Below are positions 1 through 11,353 of a stretch of DNA of 64,000 bases, one piece after another. The position numbers and the translations under genes were made by a program. Where the stretch lies: positions 5,893,665 through 5,957,664 of the forward strand of contig JAHWDD010000003.1 in the NCBI GenBank assembly GCA_023897205.1, read 5' to 3'. The stretch's first letter is position 1. Every line of letters begins with the position of its first letter. The notes below the pieces were generated by a model. That model made no database searches, was not told where the DNA came from, and was given only the letters and a program-made list of their open reading frames with translations. This DNA comes from Exophiala sp. HKRS030. Its lineage: Eukaryota; Ascomycota; Eurotiomycetes; Chaetothyriales; Herpotrichiellaceae.

Positions 1-711
1 TCGGGTACCGAATCAAAGGTGGAGTATCAATTGGTCGGCCTCGGAATCCGGACCGTATCGATCCTCAGCATTCAAGTCTACGTTGTCGGTTTGTATATTG
101 CTGTAGCCGACATTGCCAAATTACAAGAACAGCTCGTGCACAGAGTTGCGGACCCAGTGGCAACAACGCTTGTCCCAGGCGAGAAATCTGAATTACGAGA
201 TCTTCTCCTAGATCCACAACGCGGAGAAGAAACTTGGAACCAGATCATCAAAGATGGCGGAATTAGAACAGCCTTCCGTATAACACCTACCAGGAATACA
301 GATTTTATGCATTTACGTGACGGATTTGTCCGGGGTATCACAGCTCGTAGTGCTCAGCTTTCCAAATCTTCCGACTCAACGACCTCTGATTTCCAAGACG
401 AGTCCTTTGGATCTGCCCTCAATGACTTCAAATCCGTCTTCGGTGGTACAGCTCGGAGGAAACTACCACGTGGTGAACACCTCTATCTCACCCGTGACGC
501 TCAAGGTGGCCTGGCAGTATATACAGAAGACAAACAAGGAGTCAGAATAAAGATGGGAGATGTGAACGATGAGAGGGTCGGAAGGTTACTCTGGTTAGGA
601 TACCTAGCTGGCCAAAATGTGTCGAGTGAGGAAGCCAGAAAGAGTATCATCGAAGGCTGTCTCGAATTCGTCGAACGTCCCGTCGGTACGGTGGCTACAC
701 AGGTCATCTAA
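1..711 (+). CDS. AIM18: AIM18-like chalcone-isomerase-fold protein (5' partial)
   Basis: This is the C-terminal 236 codons of a chalcone-isomerase-fold protein of the fungal AIM18/AIM46 type, which is mitochondrial in yeast and probably non-enzymatic. The frame is open from base 1, so the true start lies upstream; the GTG at position 19 is only an internal valine codon. Family signs are the opening LVGLGIRTVS and QVYVVGLY strands, the basic GTARRKLPRGEHLYLTR stretch and the closing LLWLGYLAGQNVSSEEAR helix. The TAA stop is at 709-711. Its 3' end converges on the Mediator gene across about 1.1 kb of intergenic DNA. The N-terminal targeting sequence cannot be seen. I am confident of the fold family and less sure which paralogue (AIM18 or AIM46) it is. 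Confidence 0.8.
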   Translation, partial: SGTESKVEYQLVGLGIRTVSILSIQVYVVGLYIAVADIAKLQEQLVHRVADPVATTLVPGEKSELRDLLLDPQRGEETWNQIIKDGGIRTAFRITPTRNTDFMHLRDGFVRGITARSAQLSKSSDSTTSDFQDESFGSALNDFKSVFGGTARRKLPRGEHLYLTRDAQGGLAVYTEDKQGVRIKMGDVNDERVGRLLWLGYLAGQNVSSEEARKSIIEGCLEFVERPVGTVATQVI

Positions 712-1845
712 ACATGTCGAGGAAGATAAAACCGAACAAAGCATCTGGGAAACAACAACATCATTGCAATACCGGATGCGGTGTGGTGCTAGGTTAGGTG
801 ACGGCGACAGCATTGAATGGCTTTCACCCGTGAACACACCGGCATCTGCTATCAAATGTCCCTAAAAGGGAGAAAAGCATTCGCAAAAAGCATTGCCCAC
901 CTGGCAAATATGGAGAGCATATGTGTGCGTTGTGTTTGTTGTGTGTATATGTATATATATAATCATCGAATCTCTCTAGCATATGTATGTAATACGTATC
1001 TATAAGCCACACTTTCGACTCCACTACCTGTAGGCTGTCTCGGTGCTGCATCCATGGCAGATAATACACAGTATGCGCATGGACGTGGCATGAGAGCGTG
1101 AAAACACGAATGTTCAGCAGGTCGGCAGAGGGGTGAAGGTTCAAGAGTATGATTATTACTAATAGTCACTAGGGTAGCTATAGCAATTATTCATCTCTCT
1201 ACCTAGCCTCTTCACTAGACTCCTAACTAGCTGACTGACTGGCTGGCTGACTGGCTGGTTCGTGGTTGACTGGTTGCATGAAGAATACTCTGGCACAAAA
1301 GGCACGTTGGCCCCATTGGCCTGGTATTGAAACGCTGTGCATCAAGAGCCTCGTTCTACCGAGCCGTGATTAAGCTGTCTAATTAGACAGGTGGCTTCCT
1401 TTGGTTACTTTGTGAGATAGCATGGCGGCGTGGATGAATGGAGTGAGGTCGAGTGTAGATGTCGATGTCGATGTCGATGTCAATATCGATGTCGAAAAGG
1501 AGGTGGATTGCTGCGGTAATAGATGTATTGCTTCGTGCCTCTTTGCTCCGAATCAGTGTTCCGACCATTAATAGGAATTGAGTCTGCTGTTGATACTCTC
1601 TCATCCATCCCTGGGGATGACTTGTGAAAGCGATGCTTGTTGTGAGAGAATCCGGCATTCACGGCTGTATGACCACGCATGTAGGCGAGGACGATAGTGG
1701 GGAAACCGCCACGTCTGAGACATCCTGCAATCGAGGAATGATTGTCTCTGGAACAGTACGAATCAACCTCGCAAAGACTGGTCAACCATCGTTCATAATA
1801 ACTAACCACCCACCATAAGACAATCATGACCCACGACCGGTTTCT
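712..1845. other. Intergenic region between convergent genes
   Basis: This is 3'-to-3' intergenic sequence between the AIM18-like gene and the Mediator gene. Only short overlapping ORFs occur and none has recognisable content. It contains the hexanucleotide microsatellite at about 1458-1494. Confidence 0.6.
1458..1494. repeat. (GATGTC)n microsatellite
   Basis: An imperfect tandem run of the hexamer GATGTC, about six units with one substituted unit, lies in the 3' intergenic region. Confidence 0.85.
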
Positions 1846-3246
1846 TCACCTTCCATTCCGCTCATCCGATTCCCTCTTCCTCACTCCGCCAACCGGGAAC
1901 CCAGCGTCCTCCATAACACCATCAACGTCGCTCGACCACGCGGGCATCTTCTCCTTGATCACATCGGCCAAGACCTGGCTGAAATCGGCGAATGCTTTCC
2001 TCTTCCCATTGACCACGGCGTTACCTCTTTGGACATTCTCGACAAATTCTCGCGTGAAGATGTCTGGGTTGCGGCCGTCGTCGACATAGTCGATAATCTC
2101 GGGCGCGATGCTGACTTGGTGGATGGGGTTGTGCGGGGATGCAGTTTTGGATGTCAGCGTTTGTAGATGTGACAGCGAATGTGTCAGGTCAGTTAGCTTG
2201 TCGACCAGGAGATCGTTGGATTCTGGTACGTAGCCTTGTGTGGTAGCTTGGACGTCGTATAGGTGTTGGATGGTATCCTTGAGGGCTGAATGCACTCCGG
2301 TTGTGTCTTTGACGGGCGCCATGAGGAGGCTTTTTGTGGACTGTAAAGGTGCTATGGTCGTTGACTTATGGACAGGTGTAGTCCGTGCTATATCAGGGCT
2401 CAGGTGATAGCCCGTTGGTAGTTTGAGCGCAATACGAGGTGTTTTGTGGACCGTCGTAGGAGAGGCAGCACCAATTGACGACTGCTCGCTCAGGTTGACT
2501 GAAGGTGATTGTGGAGGCTGTAGAATACCATGCACGGTATCAGCACCGCTTGGATCCCGACCAGTAGAGACAGCAGGTAGATGGGAATGGTAGTCAAACC
2601 CCGACGTTAGACCAGGTGTTCCGGGCCCAACGTCTGGTTCAAGATGTGACGGCGAAGTATCGCAAGAGATCAATGATGGCAAAGGCGAGGTCTCAAGATC
2701 ACCAAAAACCACCCCAGTAGATACAGACCGTGGCGCCGAAGGACTCTCACAGTCAAAATCAACAGTATGCCCAATTGCAGCACCAACAACGTCGATTCGA
2801 CGAGTACCAGCGACAGCAGCCCTAGCGACAACTGCTGGCCCTCCCTGACGTTTCCAAACAACACTCACAAACGGCTCACTAGACACTGCAGACCGAGGCA
2901 AACCAACAGAATAGACAGACGGAACGTTGACACCGTTTAGAGCAGGAAATCTAGACAATTTTTCCGTGGAAAGCTTGAACGTGAGGAAATGCGAAGAAGG
3001 AGAATCTGGTACGACCTTGAATTGCCGGGTCGCGGTTCCTCTAGGTTTGCCTATCGCCCTTGCTTGGCCGCGGGACCCGCCGCTTGAGTGGCTGCTGTTG
3101 GTCCTGGTATCGTTATTATTGGCGACGGCTGTGGTAGCGGTGGTTGCTGTACTTCTGCGCCTGGGGGAGGAAGAAGAAGACTGCGTCGGGGTCCAGGTCT
3201 TGGTCTGGGCTAAGGCCCGGGCAGGCATGGGCGTCTGCCAGCTCAC
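1846..3246 (-). CDS. MED10: Mediator complex subunit 10 (Med10/Nut2) with long N-terminal extension
   Basis: The last 158 codons, from the ATG at 2322 to the stop at 1846, are a complete Med10. This is the middle-module subunit of the RNA polymerase II Mediator. It has the expected length, an N-terminal helical segment (VDKLTDLTHSLSHLQTL) and the signature IIDYVDDGRNPDIFTREFVE followed by a KRKAFADFSQVL helix. Upstream the same frame stays open for another 308 codons of Ser/Thr/Pro-rich, low-complexity sequence that I do not recognise. The first in-frame ATG of the extension is at 3228. A further ATG at 3413-3411 begins a compatible N-terminus (MAPKSGARRQ...) but is out of frame by one base. 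The extension may be a real fusion, the 3' part of a separate upstream gene, or long leader sequence. Med10 identity is firm; the start is not. Confidence 0.75.
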   Translation of the reverse strand: MSWQTPMPARALAQTKTWTPTQSSSSSPRRRSTATTATTAVANNNDTRTNSSHSSGGSRGQARAIGKPRGTATRQFKVVPDSPSSHFLTFKLSTEKLSRFPALNGVNVPSVYSVGLPRSAVSSEPFVSVVWKRQGGPAVVARAAVAGTRRIDVVGAAIGHTVDFDCESPSAPRSVSTGVVFGDLETSPLPSLISCDTSPSHLEPDVGPGTPGLTSGFDYHSHLPAVSTGRDPSGADTVHGILQPPQSPSVNLSEQSSIGAASPTTVHKTPRIALKLPTGYHLSPDIARTTPVHKSTTIAPLQSTKSLLMAPVKDTTGVHSALKDTIQHLYDVQATTQGYVPESNDLLVDKLTDLTHSLSHLQTLTSKTASPHNPIHQVSIAPEIIDYVDDGRNPDIFTREFVENVQRGNAVVNGKRKAFADFSQVLADVIKEKMPAWSSDVDGVMEDAGFPVGGVRKRESDERNGR

Positions 3247-3413
3247 CGTCGAAGCGTATGGGGACGCCCCAGAGACGCCTACGCCAGAGCCTGCGGATGT
3301 GGTTTGGCGGCGGGGCTGTTGGCATTGCCGTGATTATCCCTGTTATTATTATTGACTGGCGATGAGGCGACCCCGCGGCTGCCTTGACGTCTCGCTCCGC
3401 TTTTCGGTGCCAT

Positions 3414-3848
3414 CTGGAGTCTTTTCTTTAGGTGTGTGTCTTCTTGTTGACTCTTCAATTTGATATGGGGGAATCTTGTTCAGATTTCGGGCTGGATGAT
3501 CTGAAAGAGTGCGGATGAGACAGAGATCGATAGAAAGATTGATCTGTCGTTTTGAAAGAGAAAGACATTGAAGAGAGAGTCAATGACTGATGGCAGTGGT
3601 AAAGTACATTCTTTTCTGGGTGACTGAACGTGGGCAGATTCTACAGGCAGTGCAGTGAAGGTTGAACCAACTTTTCAACATCGTGTACTCATCTTCTTTG
3701 ACGTTGGTACTCAATCGGGAATCACAGTGTCACTCATCACGTCCTCTTGATCAACAGAACCTTCTGAAACAACCTACTGATCAGTGATAGACATAGTACA
3801 GTCCTTCGTCTAGAATCTACTTTCTATATAACCCCGGACTGGATCGAC
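3414..3848. other. Intergenic region upstream of the Mediator gene
   Basis: This is the stretch between the 5' side of the Mediator gene and the 3' end of the Ark1/Prk1 kinase gene. No ORF of note and no recognisable element was seen. Confidence 0.5.
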
Positions 3849-6800
3849 TCAGATTTCCTTCGTCCGCACTGTGGCTTGCTTTTTCGGCTCATCAATGGCT
3901 GTTTCCACCATCTCGAGTCCCGACAGGTCAGGGTACCTTTTACTAAAATTGGTTTCCCAGTCTTCGTCAACAACTGCGCTCTCTTGTTCCGTAACGACAG
4001 GACTCTCTTCTATTGCGCTTCGAAGTACTTTTGGCTTTGGTGGTGCAACTGGCCTTTGTGAACGTGAGTCCGGCCGTGTCAAATCAATCGTAGAAGTTGG
4101 TGCTGACACTACTTTTGTCGCTGGCGTACCAATAGAAGTGGATGGATTACTTGAAGCTCGTGTTGGTTGGAATGTCTGAGCTCGTTCATGATGTTGCTGA
4201 ATGGGTTCTGGGGCGGCAGTGTACCGACCATAACCACTCGCAGTCTTTTGAGCAGGTCGATCGTTTTCACTCAATAATGACTGTACTCTGTTTTGAATCG
4301 TCGAGGCTCGATTGATCCCTGTACCACCACCTCCACCTCCACTGCCTCCTTTAGCAGCCAGTCGTTGTCGATACTCGGCGGCAGCGTTTGCTACCCTCCT
4401 CTCCTCAGCCTCCAGCTTCCTCTTCTCTAGCTCTCGTCTCATTTCAGGCGAAAGATCCTCCGTCTCGTCCCAATTTGGTCGATCATCGCTCAAATCTGTA
4501 GCTTCCGATCCAGCTATTGGTGTTAAATTGGCAGGCTCTCCGGACGGGGAACTTCTCCCGTCGTGATGGTGGTGGTGAATGAGGTGATGATGGTGTTGAT
4601 GTTGACTACTGGAATCATTGCCCTCGAACATCTTGAATGCATCGCCGAACTTGCCCGCCAACAGTTTCGTTGTACCCGCAAGTCCAATCGAGGGCAGACT
4701 CGAACGTTTTGTATGCTTTGAGCCACTGCTTAATCTTTTGTGATGTTGCTTCCTCTCTTTCTCTTCTTCTTCTCTGGCTTTGAGGAAATCCACATCGGAT
4801 GAAATGTTTGTTGCCGATTCTGAATGTGTCAAAGAAGGCATTTCAGGCTCAGCACTTGTGAATGTCGTCTCGTAGTCCAGTCCTTTAATCTCTCTGTCTT
4901 TGATATGTGTTAGTCCTTTCCCGATGTTAACGCTGGCCGGACGATTCCGCATATTCAAGGACCTCGACCTGTGTACCCCAGAAGTAACGTCTCTGATGGT
5001 AGGCCGACCACCTTCTAATGATGGTCTCGAAGATGTAGGAGATTTTGGTTCTGTTTCCGAAGTTGCCTGAGACCGTCGTGCGTCCTCTTGGAGCAGAGTA
5101 GAAAGCCTCGAACCACCTTTGGTTATCTCAGGTCCCTTGGATTGCGTCGAAGGTCGCTGCAAACTCGAGGATCTAGGAGCACGTTCTTGCGCCGGGAAAC
5201 GATGAATTGGACGGTCAGAGACAAGGGGAAGGCTATGTTGTGGTGGTGATGGCGAAGTCATGGTACCAGTAGATATCATGGTCGACTTTGGTGCGATGAC
5301 AGCAGGTGCACTAGCTCGGCCTGCTAGTTCTTTGCTTTCTAACGATTTCTTCTTTTCCAGCAACACCTGGGACTTGATAGTAGTTGACGGCTTCGCTACC
5401 ACCGGCTTCGGTTTGGCAGGGCTAGGAGGTCTAGCAAAAGCCTCATCGGCAAGAGCATTTGTGACACGCTGAGCCAACTGAGGATCCATACTTGACCGCC
5501 TGTTGTCTGTGGCTGTTTCGAAGGAGAACTTCTTCCCTTTGTCCGTTAGAAGGGCGAATTGATCCAATGTGGGGAATTTATGTGACAATTCATCCTCTGA
5601 ACTAATCTTGCTACCATCCAGAGCAGCAAACGGGTCGGGAGCCTCTACCATACGAAGCGGCGAGGGACTTGGTTTGGCAGAACCGTGGTGAGAAACAGGA
5701 TTGAGAGGTCGACCCCTGCGCATAGGTTCTACCTGGGGTAAGCTTGCGGGCGGTTCCTGTTTGGGAGGCGATAATGTCGCACCCGTGCGGGATTGTGAGC
5801 TCGAAGGTTGCGGCAAGATCTGATCTTTGCGACTCTCCGACTGCGTCCGCCGGCTGTAGATGTCCTTGATGGTAAGTTCACGCCCATCCATCGAAGCAGC
5901 CTTTTGTAAAACCTGATAGATATTCGGTCGGTCTGTTGGTTTTTCTCGGAGCATGGAAGCAATCATGAGTTTCAGCTGATCAGAAAATCGAGGGTATGCA
6001 GGAAACTTGAATCTAGCGTTGAGAATTGCCATCTGTCCAACATCTTCAAAGGGTGTAGTGTAATAGCAGAGTTTGTAGAGGAAAACACCGAGAGCCCAGA
6101 TATCGGCCTTCTCGTCGATAGGCTGTTTTCGATAGACATCGATCATTTCGGGACTTCGATACTGTAAGGTGGTATGTCGGTTGATATCGTCCTCGATCAA
6201 TCGTCCCTCAGCAGCAGAGGTGGCGGCAGGTCTTGCAACGGCAGCAGAACCAAAATCGCATAGTTTGAAGGTTTTGGCGGTACCAGTTGAGGAGATGAGG
6301 ACGTTCTCGACCTTCAAGTCCCGATGCATTAGAGGGGGTTTCAGGTAATGCATGCAGGCCACGCCTTCAGCGACATCTGTAAAGATCTTGAGAATTTCAG
6401 GCTCGGTCAGTCGATTCTGTAAACGGGTATTCATAAAATCGATTAGACCTCCACCCTGACAAAATTCCATCAACAGAAATACTTCGTAACCGCCACCCTT
6501 TAATTGTGAAGCGTGTGAGTCGATGTACTTGACGATGAACTTTTGGCCCCTCAGTCGTTTCATGGTCTCGACCTCGGTGCGCATGTTTGCCAGGTGGTCT
6601 TTGTCTGGGACGGCGACTCTCTTAAGCACAGCTTTCTGATTCCCATCCACAGGTCGGGGGAGGGTCACAACGTAGACGTGGGCAAAGCCACCTTCGGACA
6701 GATACCGGTCTATGACCACCCTATGGTCCCCAACTTGTACTTTTGTGCCCGGTAGAAAGGTCCCCGCCGGGGCGGCATGACTAGGGATCGAGGGCGGCGC

Positions 6801-6851
6801 CGCATTTGCAAAAGGACCTTTGGCACCCAACTGCGAGGCATAGACAGCCAT
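3849..6851 (-). CDS. ARK1: Ark1/Prk1 (NAK)-family serine/threonine kinase
   Basis: A 1000-residue, intron-free kinase of the Ark1/Prk1/Akl1 (AAK1/GAK) family. This family phosphorylates endocytic adaptors and regulates cortical actin patches. The kinase domain spans roughly residues 42-320. It has a glycine-rich loop (YLSEGGFAHVYVV), the lysine of AVLKRV near residue 75, the catalytic HRDLKVEN near 175-182, DFGSAA near 197 and the RSPEM activation segment. The family-typical RGQKFIVKYIDS and FMNTRL segments are present. The remaining 680 residues are Pro/Ser-rich and disordered, with a His-rich tract, a poly-Gly tract and a charged coiled stretch (EMRRELEKRKLEAEERR). This matches the long tails of fungal members. 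The start MAVYASQLG is the usual one for filamentous-fungal orthologues. Yeast has three paralogues, so the symbol is family-level. Confidence 0.9.
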   Translation of the reverse strand: MAVYASQLGAKGPFANAAPPSIPSHAAPAGTFLPGTKVQVGDHRVVIDRYLSEGGFAHVYVVTLPRPVDGNQKAVLKRVAVPDKDHLANMRTEVETMKRLRGQKFIVKYIDSHASQLKGGGYEVFLLMEFCQGGGLIDFMNTRLQNRLTEPEILKIFTDVAEGVACMHYLKPPLMHRDLKVENVLISSTGTAKTFKLCDFGSAAVARPAATSAAEGRLIEDDINRHTTLQYRSPEMIDVYRKQPIDEKADIWALGVFLYKLCYYTTPFEDVGQMAILNARFKFPAYPRFSDQLKLMIASMLREKPTDRPNIYQVLQKAASMDGRELTIKDIYSRRTQSESRKDQILPQPSSSQSRTGATLSPPKQEPPASLPQVEPMRRGRPLNPVSHHGSAKPSPSPLRMVEAPDPFAALDGSKISSEDELSHKFPTLDQFALLTDKGKKFSFETATDNRRSSMDPQLAQRVTNALADEAFARPPSPAKPKPVVAKPSTTIKSQVLLEKKKSLESKELAGRASAPAVIAPKSTMISTGTMTSPSPPQHSLPLVSDRPIHRFPAQERAPRSSSLQRPSTQSKGPEITKGGSRLSTLLQEDARRSQATSETEPKSPTSSRPSLEGGRPTIRDVTSGVHRSRSLNMRNRPASVNIGKGLTHIKDREIKGLDYETTFTSAEPEMPSLTHSESATNISSDVDFLKAREEEEKERKQHHKRLSSGSKHTKRSSLPSIGLAGTTKLLAGKFGDAFKMFEGNDSSSQHQHHHHLIHHHHHDGRSSPSGEPANLTPIAGSEATDLSDDRPNWDETEDLSPEMRRELEKRKLEAEERRVANAAAEYRQRLAAKGGSGGGGGGTGINRASTIQNRVQSLLSENDRPAQKTASGYGRYTAAPEPIQQHHERAQTFQPTRASSNPSTSIGTPATKVVSAPTSTIDLTRPDSRSQRPVAPPKPKVLRSAIEESPVVTEQESAVVDEDWETNFSKRYPDLSGLEMVETAIDEPKKQATVRTKEI

Positions 6852-7876
6852 ATTGACGGAGGAGGTTGTGGAAGCGGAGAGGAGCGGGAGGGGACAAGGG
6901 AACAGCTGTTTAGAGAGTGAGGCAGTGTTCCCGGTTTATCTGTCTATCATAGTGGTCGGCAGTGGATGGTGGAAGAGGTTGAGGGAGAGGTTATGGTGAT
7001 CAGGACGTTGGTGGCATAAAAGAGGCCACTGACAGAGTCGGAGGCAACAGTCAAAATATAAATATGAGGTTAGCAAATCGTACTGTAATTAGAATGTGAT
7101 GCTGTCCTGATCGAGGTCGAGGGTGCCATAGCGGATGCCACTCTTGGTCACTCGTAAGTGGTAAGTAGTACTCCGTAGACGACCCAATGGGTGCCGATGG
7201 GTCAAGGCTCTAAGAAGTTAAGCTAGCGCAGGAAACTGGGACGGGGCAGAGCATTCGTTTCGGTGGTGGTGGTGGGGAGGATCATGGGCACTCGTGGGCA
7301 CCTTAGGCAGAAGGGACACCTACAGGCTACAGACAATCAAGATCTAGGTGGACGGCATGACTGAGCAAGGTCATTAGGCACAAGTCAATGCTCATTTTAG
7401 CCAAACTCTGGATAAAGATATAGGCCGAGTCCTCGCCTAAACTTTTGTGTTCTAACTGCTTCCAGTGCTATGTCGCATTTGCTCAGATCAGCTGTTGACT
7501 GTGCTGGAGTGAGGGTGACCACGATGACCTGTAGCCATTATTGGGTCTGTATGGGCTGTACGCCAGTCGGGCTGCATGGAGGCGTCCACGGTAGGCCACA
7601 GGGGCCAAGGCTTGCACCAGGCACGACCAGGCCAGAATGACGTCTTGGTAGTCGACGACTCTCCGTAGAAAATTTTGGACCGCTACTTGCCGTGGTGAAC
7701 TTTTTTTGGGCTGGATGCCTCAAACCTATTCTCTCCACAGCAACTTGTGGTAGATCTCCAGGAATCTTGTTGACAGTGATATTCTCGCCAAAGTCTTTCC
7801 CTTCTTTGTCTGCAGGACTCGACGGCCTCTTCAATTTTCCCACTAGAAAACTTCGTTTCCCACGAATCCACCCAAA
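6852..7876. other. Divergent promoter region, kinase / Nop6-like
   Basis: About 1 kb lies between the divergently transcribed Ark1-like kinase and the Nop6-like gene, so it should contain both promoters. One TACTCCGTA motif lies at 7169-7177. Short ORFs here show no family features. Confidence 0.55.
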
Positions 7877-8860
7877 ATGTCCAAGAAGAGAAAGCGTGAT
7901 CAACCCGAACCGGATGCCGTTCCTGCTCAAGACGATATTACACAGTCACCGCCTCCAGAAGCCACAGAATCAGCACGGAAAAAATCCAAAGGCCAAGCGA
8001 AACAGGAGAAGTCAGAAAGACGGGCCAAGAAGAAGAAGGAGTCGAAGTCGGCTACTGACCGACCAACTGTGGACGATGCAGATGCTTCAAAGGCAGAGAA
8101 GAAATCCAAAAAGAGCAAGAAGTCCTCAAAGGATGCAGAAGATGTTGTAAATGACAAGACCGCTACTGCGGATGACAATGCTGTGTCCGCGAAGAAACGG
8201 AAATCCTCTGGTGATGACGCTGCGGACAAGCCCTGTAAGAAGAAGAGCAAGAAGAAGCACTCTAAGGAGGAGACCGAGACCAATGGTACATCCAATACAC
8301 AAGAGTCACAATCAGAGAAGACTGCTGCCCGATTCATTTGTTTTGTGGGAAATCTCCCTTTCGAAGCAACCGCGAAACAAGTCGAAGAACACTTTATCAA
8401 GTTAGCTCCTACGTCTGTGCGACTCTCTACGGACAAAGCTACGGGCCGTGGAAAAGGTTTTGCCTTTGTCGAGTTCGATGGTTATGATAAGATGAAGACG
8501 TGCTTGTCGCTATATCACCATTCTATATTCAACCCCGACAGCAAAGGAGACAAGGAGAACAAGGCAGGAAGCAAGACATTCGAAAATGGAGACACGACAT
8601 CCAAGAAAGCGGCAGGTCGACGAATCAATGTTGAATTAACTGCAGGTGGAGGTGGAAAGAAGAGCAAAGGGAGGAAAGATCGGATTGAAAGCAAGAACAA
8701 GAAGCTTGATGAAGAACGAGAGAGACGGAGGATCAAGGAACTGGCCGAGAAGAATGAGGAGAGCCAGAAGCGGAGGAATGCACCACAGACAGGTGCAAAC
8801 ACCGCCGCACCAAATCAAGGTGACATTCATCCTAGTCGCCTGGCGCAGATGAGGTATTGA
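7877..8860 (+). CDS. NOP6: Nop6-like nucleolar RNA-binding protein (RRM)
   Basis: A single-exon 327-residue protein. Residues 1 to about 145 are a Lys/Ser/Glu-rich nucleolar-type low-complexity segment. One RRM begins near residue 150, with RNP2 as FICFVGNLPFEA and RNP1 as GRGKGFAFVEF. A basic C-terminal helix (DEERERRRIKELAEKNEE) ends in IHPSRLAQMRY, the tail I associate with Nop6-type proteins. Yeast Nop6 is a 90S pre-ribosome and small-subunit biogenesis factor, so a role in the nucleolus in 18S rRNA maturation is inferred. The ATG sits in an AAAATG context. The gene converges on Rac, whose stop lies 355 bases downstream. Confidence 0.85.
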   Translation: MSKKRKRDQPEPDAVPAQDDITQSPPPEATESARKKSKGQAKQEKSERRAKKKKESKSATDRPTVDDADASKAEKKSKKSKKSSKDAEDVVNDKTATADDNAVSAKKRKSSGDDAADKPCKKKSKKKHSKEETETNGTSNTQESQSEKTAARFICFVGNLPFEATAKQVEEHFIKLAPTSVRLSTDKATGRGKGFAFVEFDGYDKMKTCLSLYHHSIFNPDSKGDKENKAGSKTFENGDTTSKKAAGRRINVELTAGGGGKKSKGRKDRIESKNKKLDEERERRRIKELAEKNEESQKRRNAPQTGANTAAPNQGDIHPSRLAQMRY

Positions 8861-9214
8861 TGCGTCCGCTGGGCGGCAAAATAGCCAGACAATCGGAACG
8901 AATCAGGGGGGAAAGGGGTGGTCATAAGCGGTTTAGATTCAAGCAAATTCGATTGCAATGATGCTTTAAAATGTAAATCCCTCGTATTTGAACGCCATCC
9001 GTCCTTCCCAACTAGATTGCTCAAGCGATTAATGTGAGAGATGTGTTGAGGCAAGCTGGTTTGCCGTCAAGGGCCTCTGGATGATGAGTGGTCCTTGGAG
9101 TTGTCGAGCAACAAGGTACGATTGTGGAGAGCATGGATGCAGCGAAATCTATATCCGTCTTTTTGCGCATACGGTCCTTCCAAAATTCCAAACACTGCTC
9201 GCTTCAAAATTTGC
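8861..9214. other. 3' intergenic region between Nop6-like gene and Rac
   Basis: This is shared 3' flank of two convergent genes. No gene or structured element was recognised. Confidence 0.5.
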
Positions 9215-9946
<732 letters not shown>

Positions 9947-10487
9947 TCAATTTTCTACCGCGATGCTTGGAATGTTGAGTCCTAGCAAGGTTCTCGGGAC
10001 ACACACGGCCCAAAGGGTGATGTCGTTGCCTTGTAGTTCGATGCGGCGTCGCAGCTTCAAGCTGGAGATGTAGGGATGACTGGACGCGAAACAAAAACTT
10101 GTCCAGCAAGTGGGCGCGTCGAAGGGAGTACCCAGGTACTGATGGCGATGATTACCCACAGGGCAACACAGAAGAACGAGTGTTGTGGTGCAGGGTACTG
10201 CAGGTTTTAGGTTGTGCGGCAGGAATGAGCAGGTCGCAGTAGCGGTGGTGATGGACAGAAGGCCGCCAAGTTGAGTTGGAGATAATGGATTGAACTTGGA
10301 CGAGTACGATTGATGAGTGATGAGTGATGGGAATGAGTACGGACAGGGTATGGAGCGGTGGTGTTGGTAGTGTTGGTGGTGGTGGTAGTGGTGGTGCTTT
10401 GAGCGGTGCAGCAGGCAATGCTAACTACCTGGTCACCTACTGACTTAGTGCGAAACCTCGGGGAGAGACACTACGGGCGTGGAGGCG

Positions 10488-10523
10488 GTGGTGGAACTGG
10501 TGGAACTGGTGGAACTGGTGGAA
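10488..10523. repeat. (GGTGGAACT)n tandem repeat
   Basis: About four copies of a 9-bp unit lie in the sequence upstream of Rac. The unit length would keep a reading frame open, which explains the Gly-Gly-Thr run in a plus-strand ORF I rejected. Confidence 0.8.
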
Positions 10524-11320
10524 GTGGCCGAATATGGATGCGCCAGTTGAGGCTTGATATTCTCTGTAGACAATTGCACAAGATAGATATCAACACTCAG
10601 GAATGTACAAGTCAAAGTTTAGATTTCACAATTCATTACTCTAGAAATCGCATGCGAAATGTGGAAGTTGTACATCAGTGTGCAGAGCAGAAAAGGGTCA
10701 GGGTGAGGCCTGATCAGGACTCCGTACTTTTCCTCCTCTACTCCCTACTCTGTCGTCGTATTGAGGAGATTGATGAAAAGTGGAATGACGGCGGCTGGTT
10801 GAGACGTGAATTGGTCAACCTGAATCGTGATATGCACCTCAAAAGGCGGCGATCAACCTCACCACTGGCTGAAGCCTGAAGCACATCCTGAGACGCCGAA
10901 TTGTTGGAGTTTGTCGTCTGTGATGGAGGGGCGGTGAGCCAGTAGAAATGCTGCATTCAAATCGTCGGGGATGAAACGATGGAGTCTCCAGTCAGCTACC
11001 GCTACCAGTAGCCTGAGGTGTCCAAGTACTCCGTAGTGCCAGGTCAAGTGTCCAAAGGAGGTCACTGGCCGTGCTGTACGGAGTCTGATAGCATTGGTCT
11101 CGGATATCATCCATCAGACCTGACCCAGAGGCGTGCCCAGGCAGCCATTAGACTTTTGAGTGGCTATCTACGGAGCACTCCTTGAGTCCTAGGAACTCCT
11201 TAGTACTCCGTACACAGATAGCGGCGGAGTAGGTGGTTAGGAGGCGTGGGAGGTCACGGAGGTGCTGGCTAAGTGGACTGGTGAGGTGGAAGTGTTGGGT
11301 GAGGACTCAGGAGAGCACTA

Positions 11321-11353
11321 GTAGGTGCCTAGTAGGTGCCTAGTAGGTGCCTA
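11321..11353. repeat. GTAGGTGCCTA x3 tandem repeat
   Basis: Three perfect head-to-tail copies of an 11-bp unit lie in intergenic DNA. Confidence 0.9.

Noticed and set aside
2927..3355. 142-codon ORF opposite the Med10 extension
   Set aside because: Antisense shadow of G/C-rich low-complexity coding sequence; hydrophobic runs reflect Arg/Thr/Ser repeats on the other strand.
7927..8436. 169-codon minus ORF within Nop6-like gene
   Set aside because: Shadow of the Lys/Ser-rich frame, with an artefactual Ser/Phe pattern.
10406..10879. 157-codon plus-strand ORF upstream of Rac
   Set aside because: It is kept open by the 9-bp GGTGGAACT repeat, has no motif and lies in the divergent upstream region of Rac.
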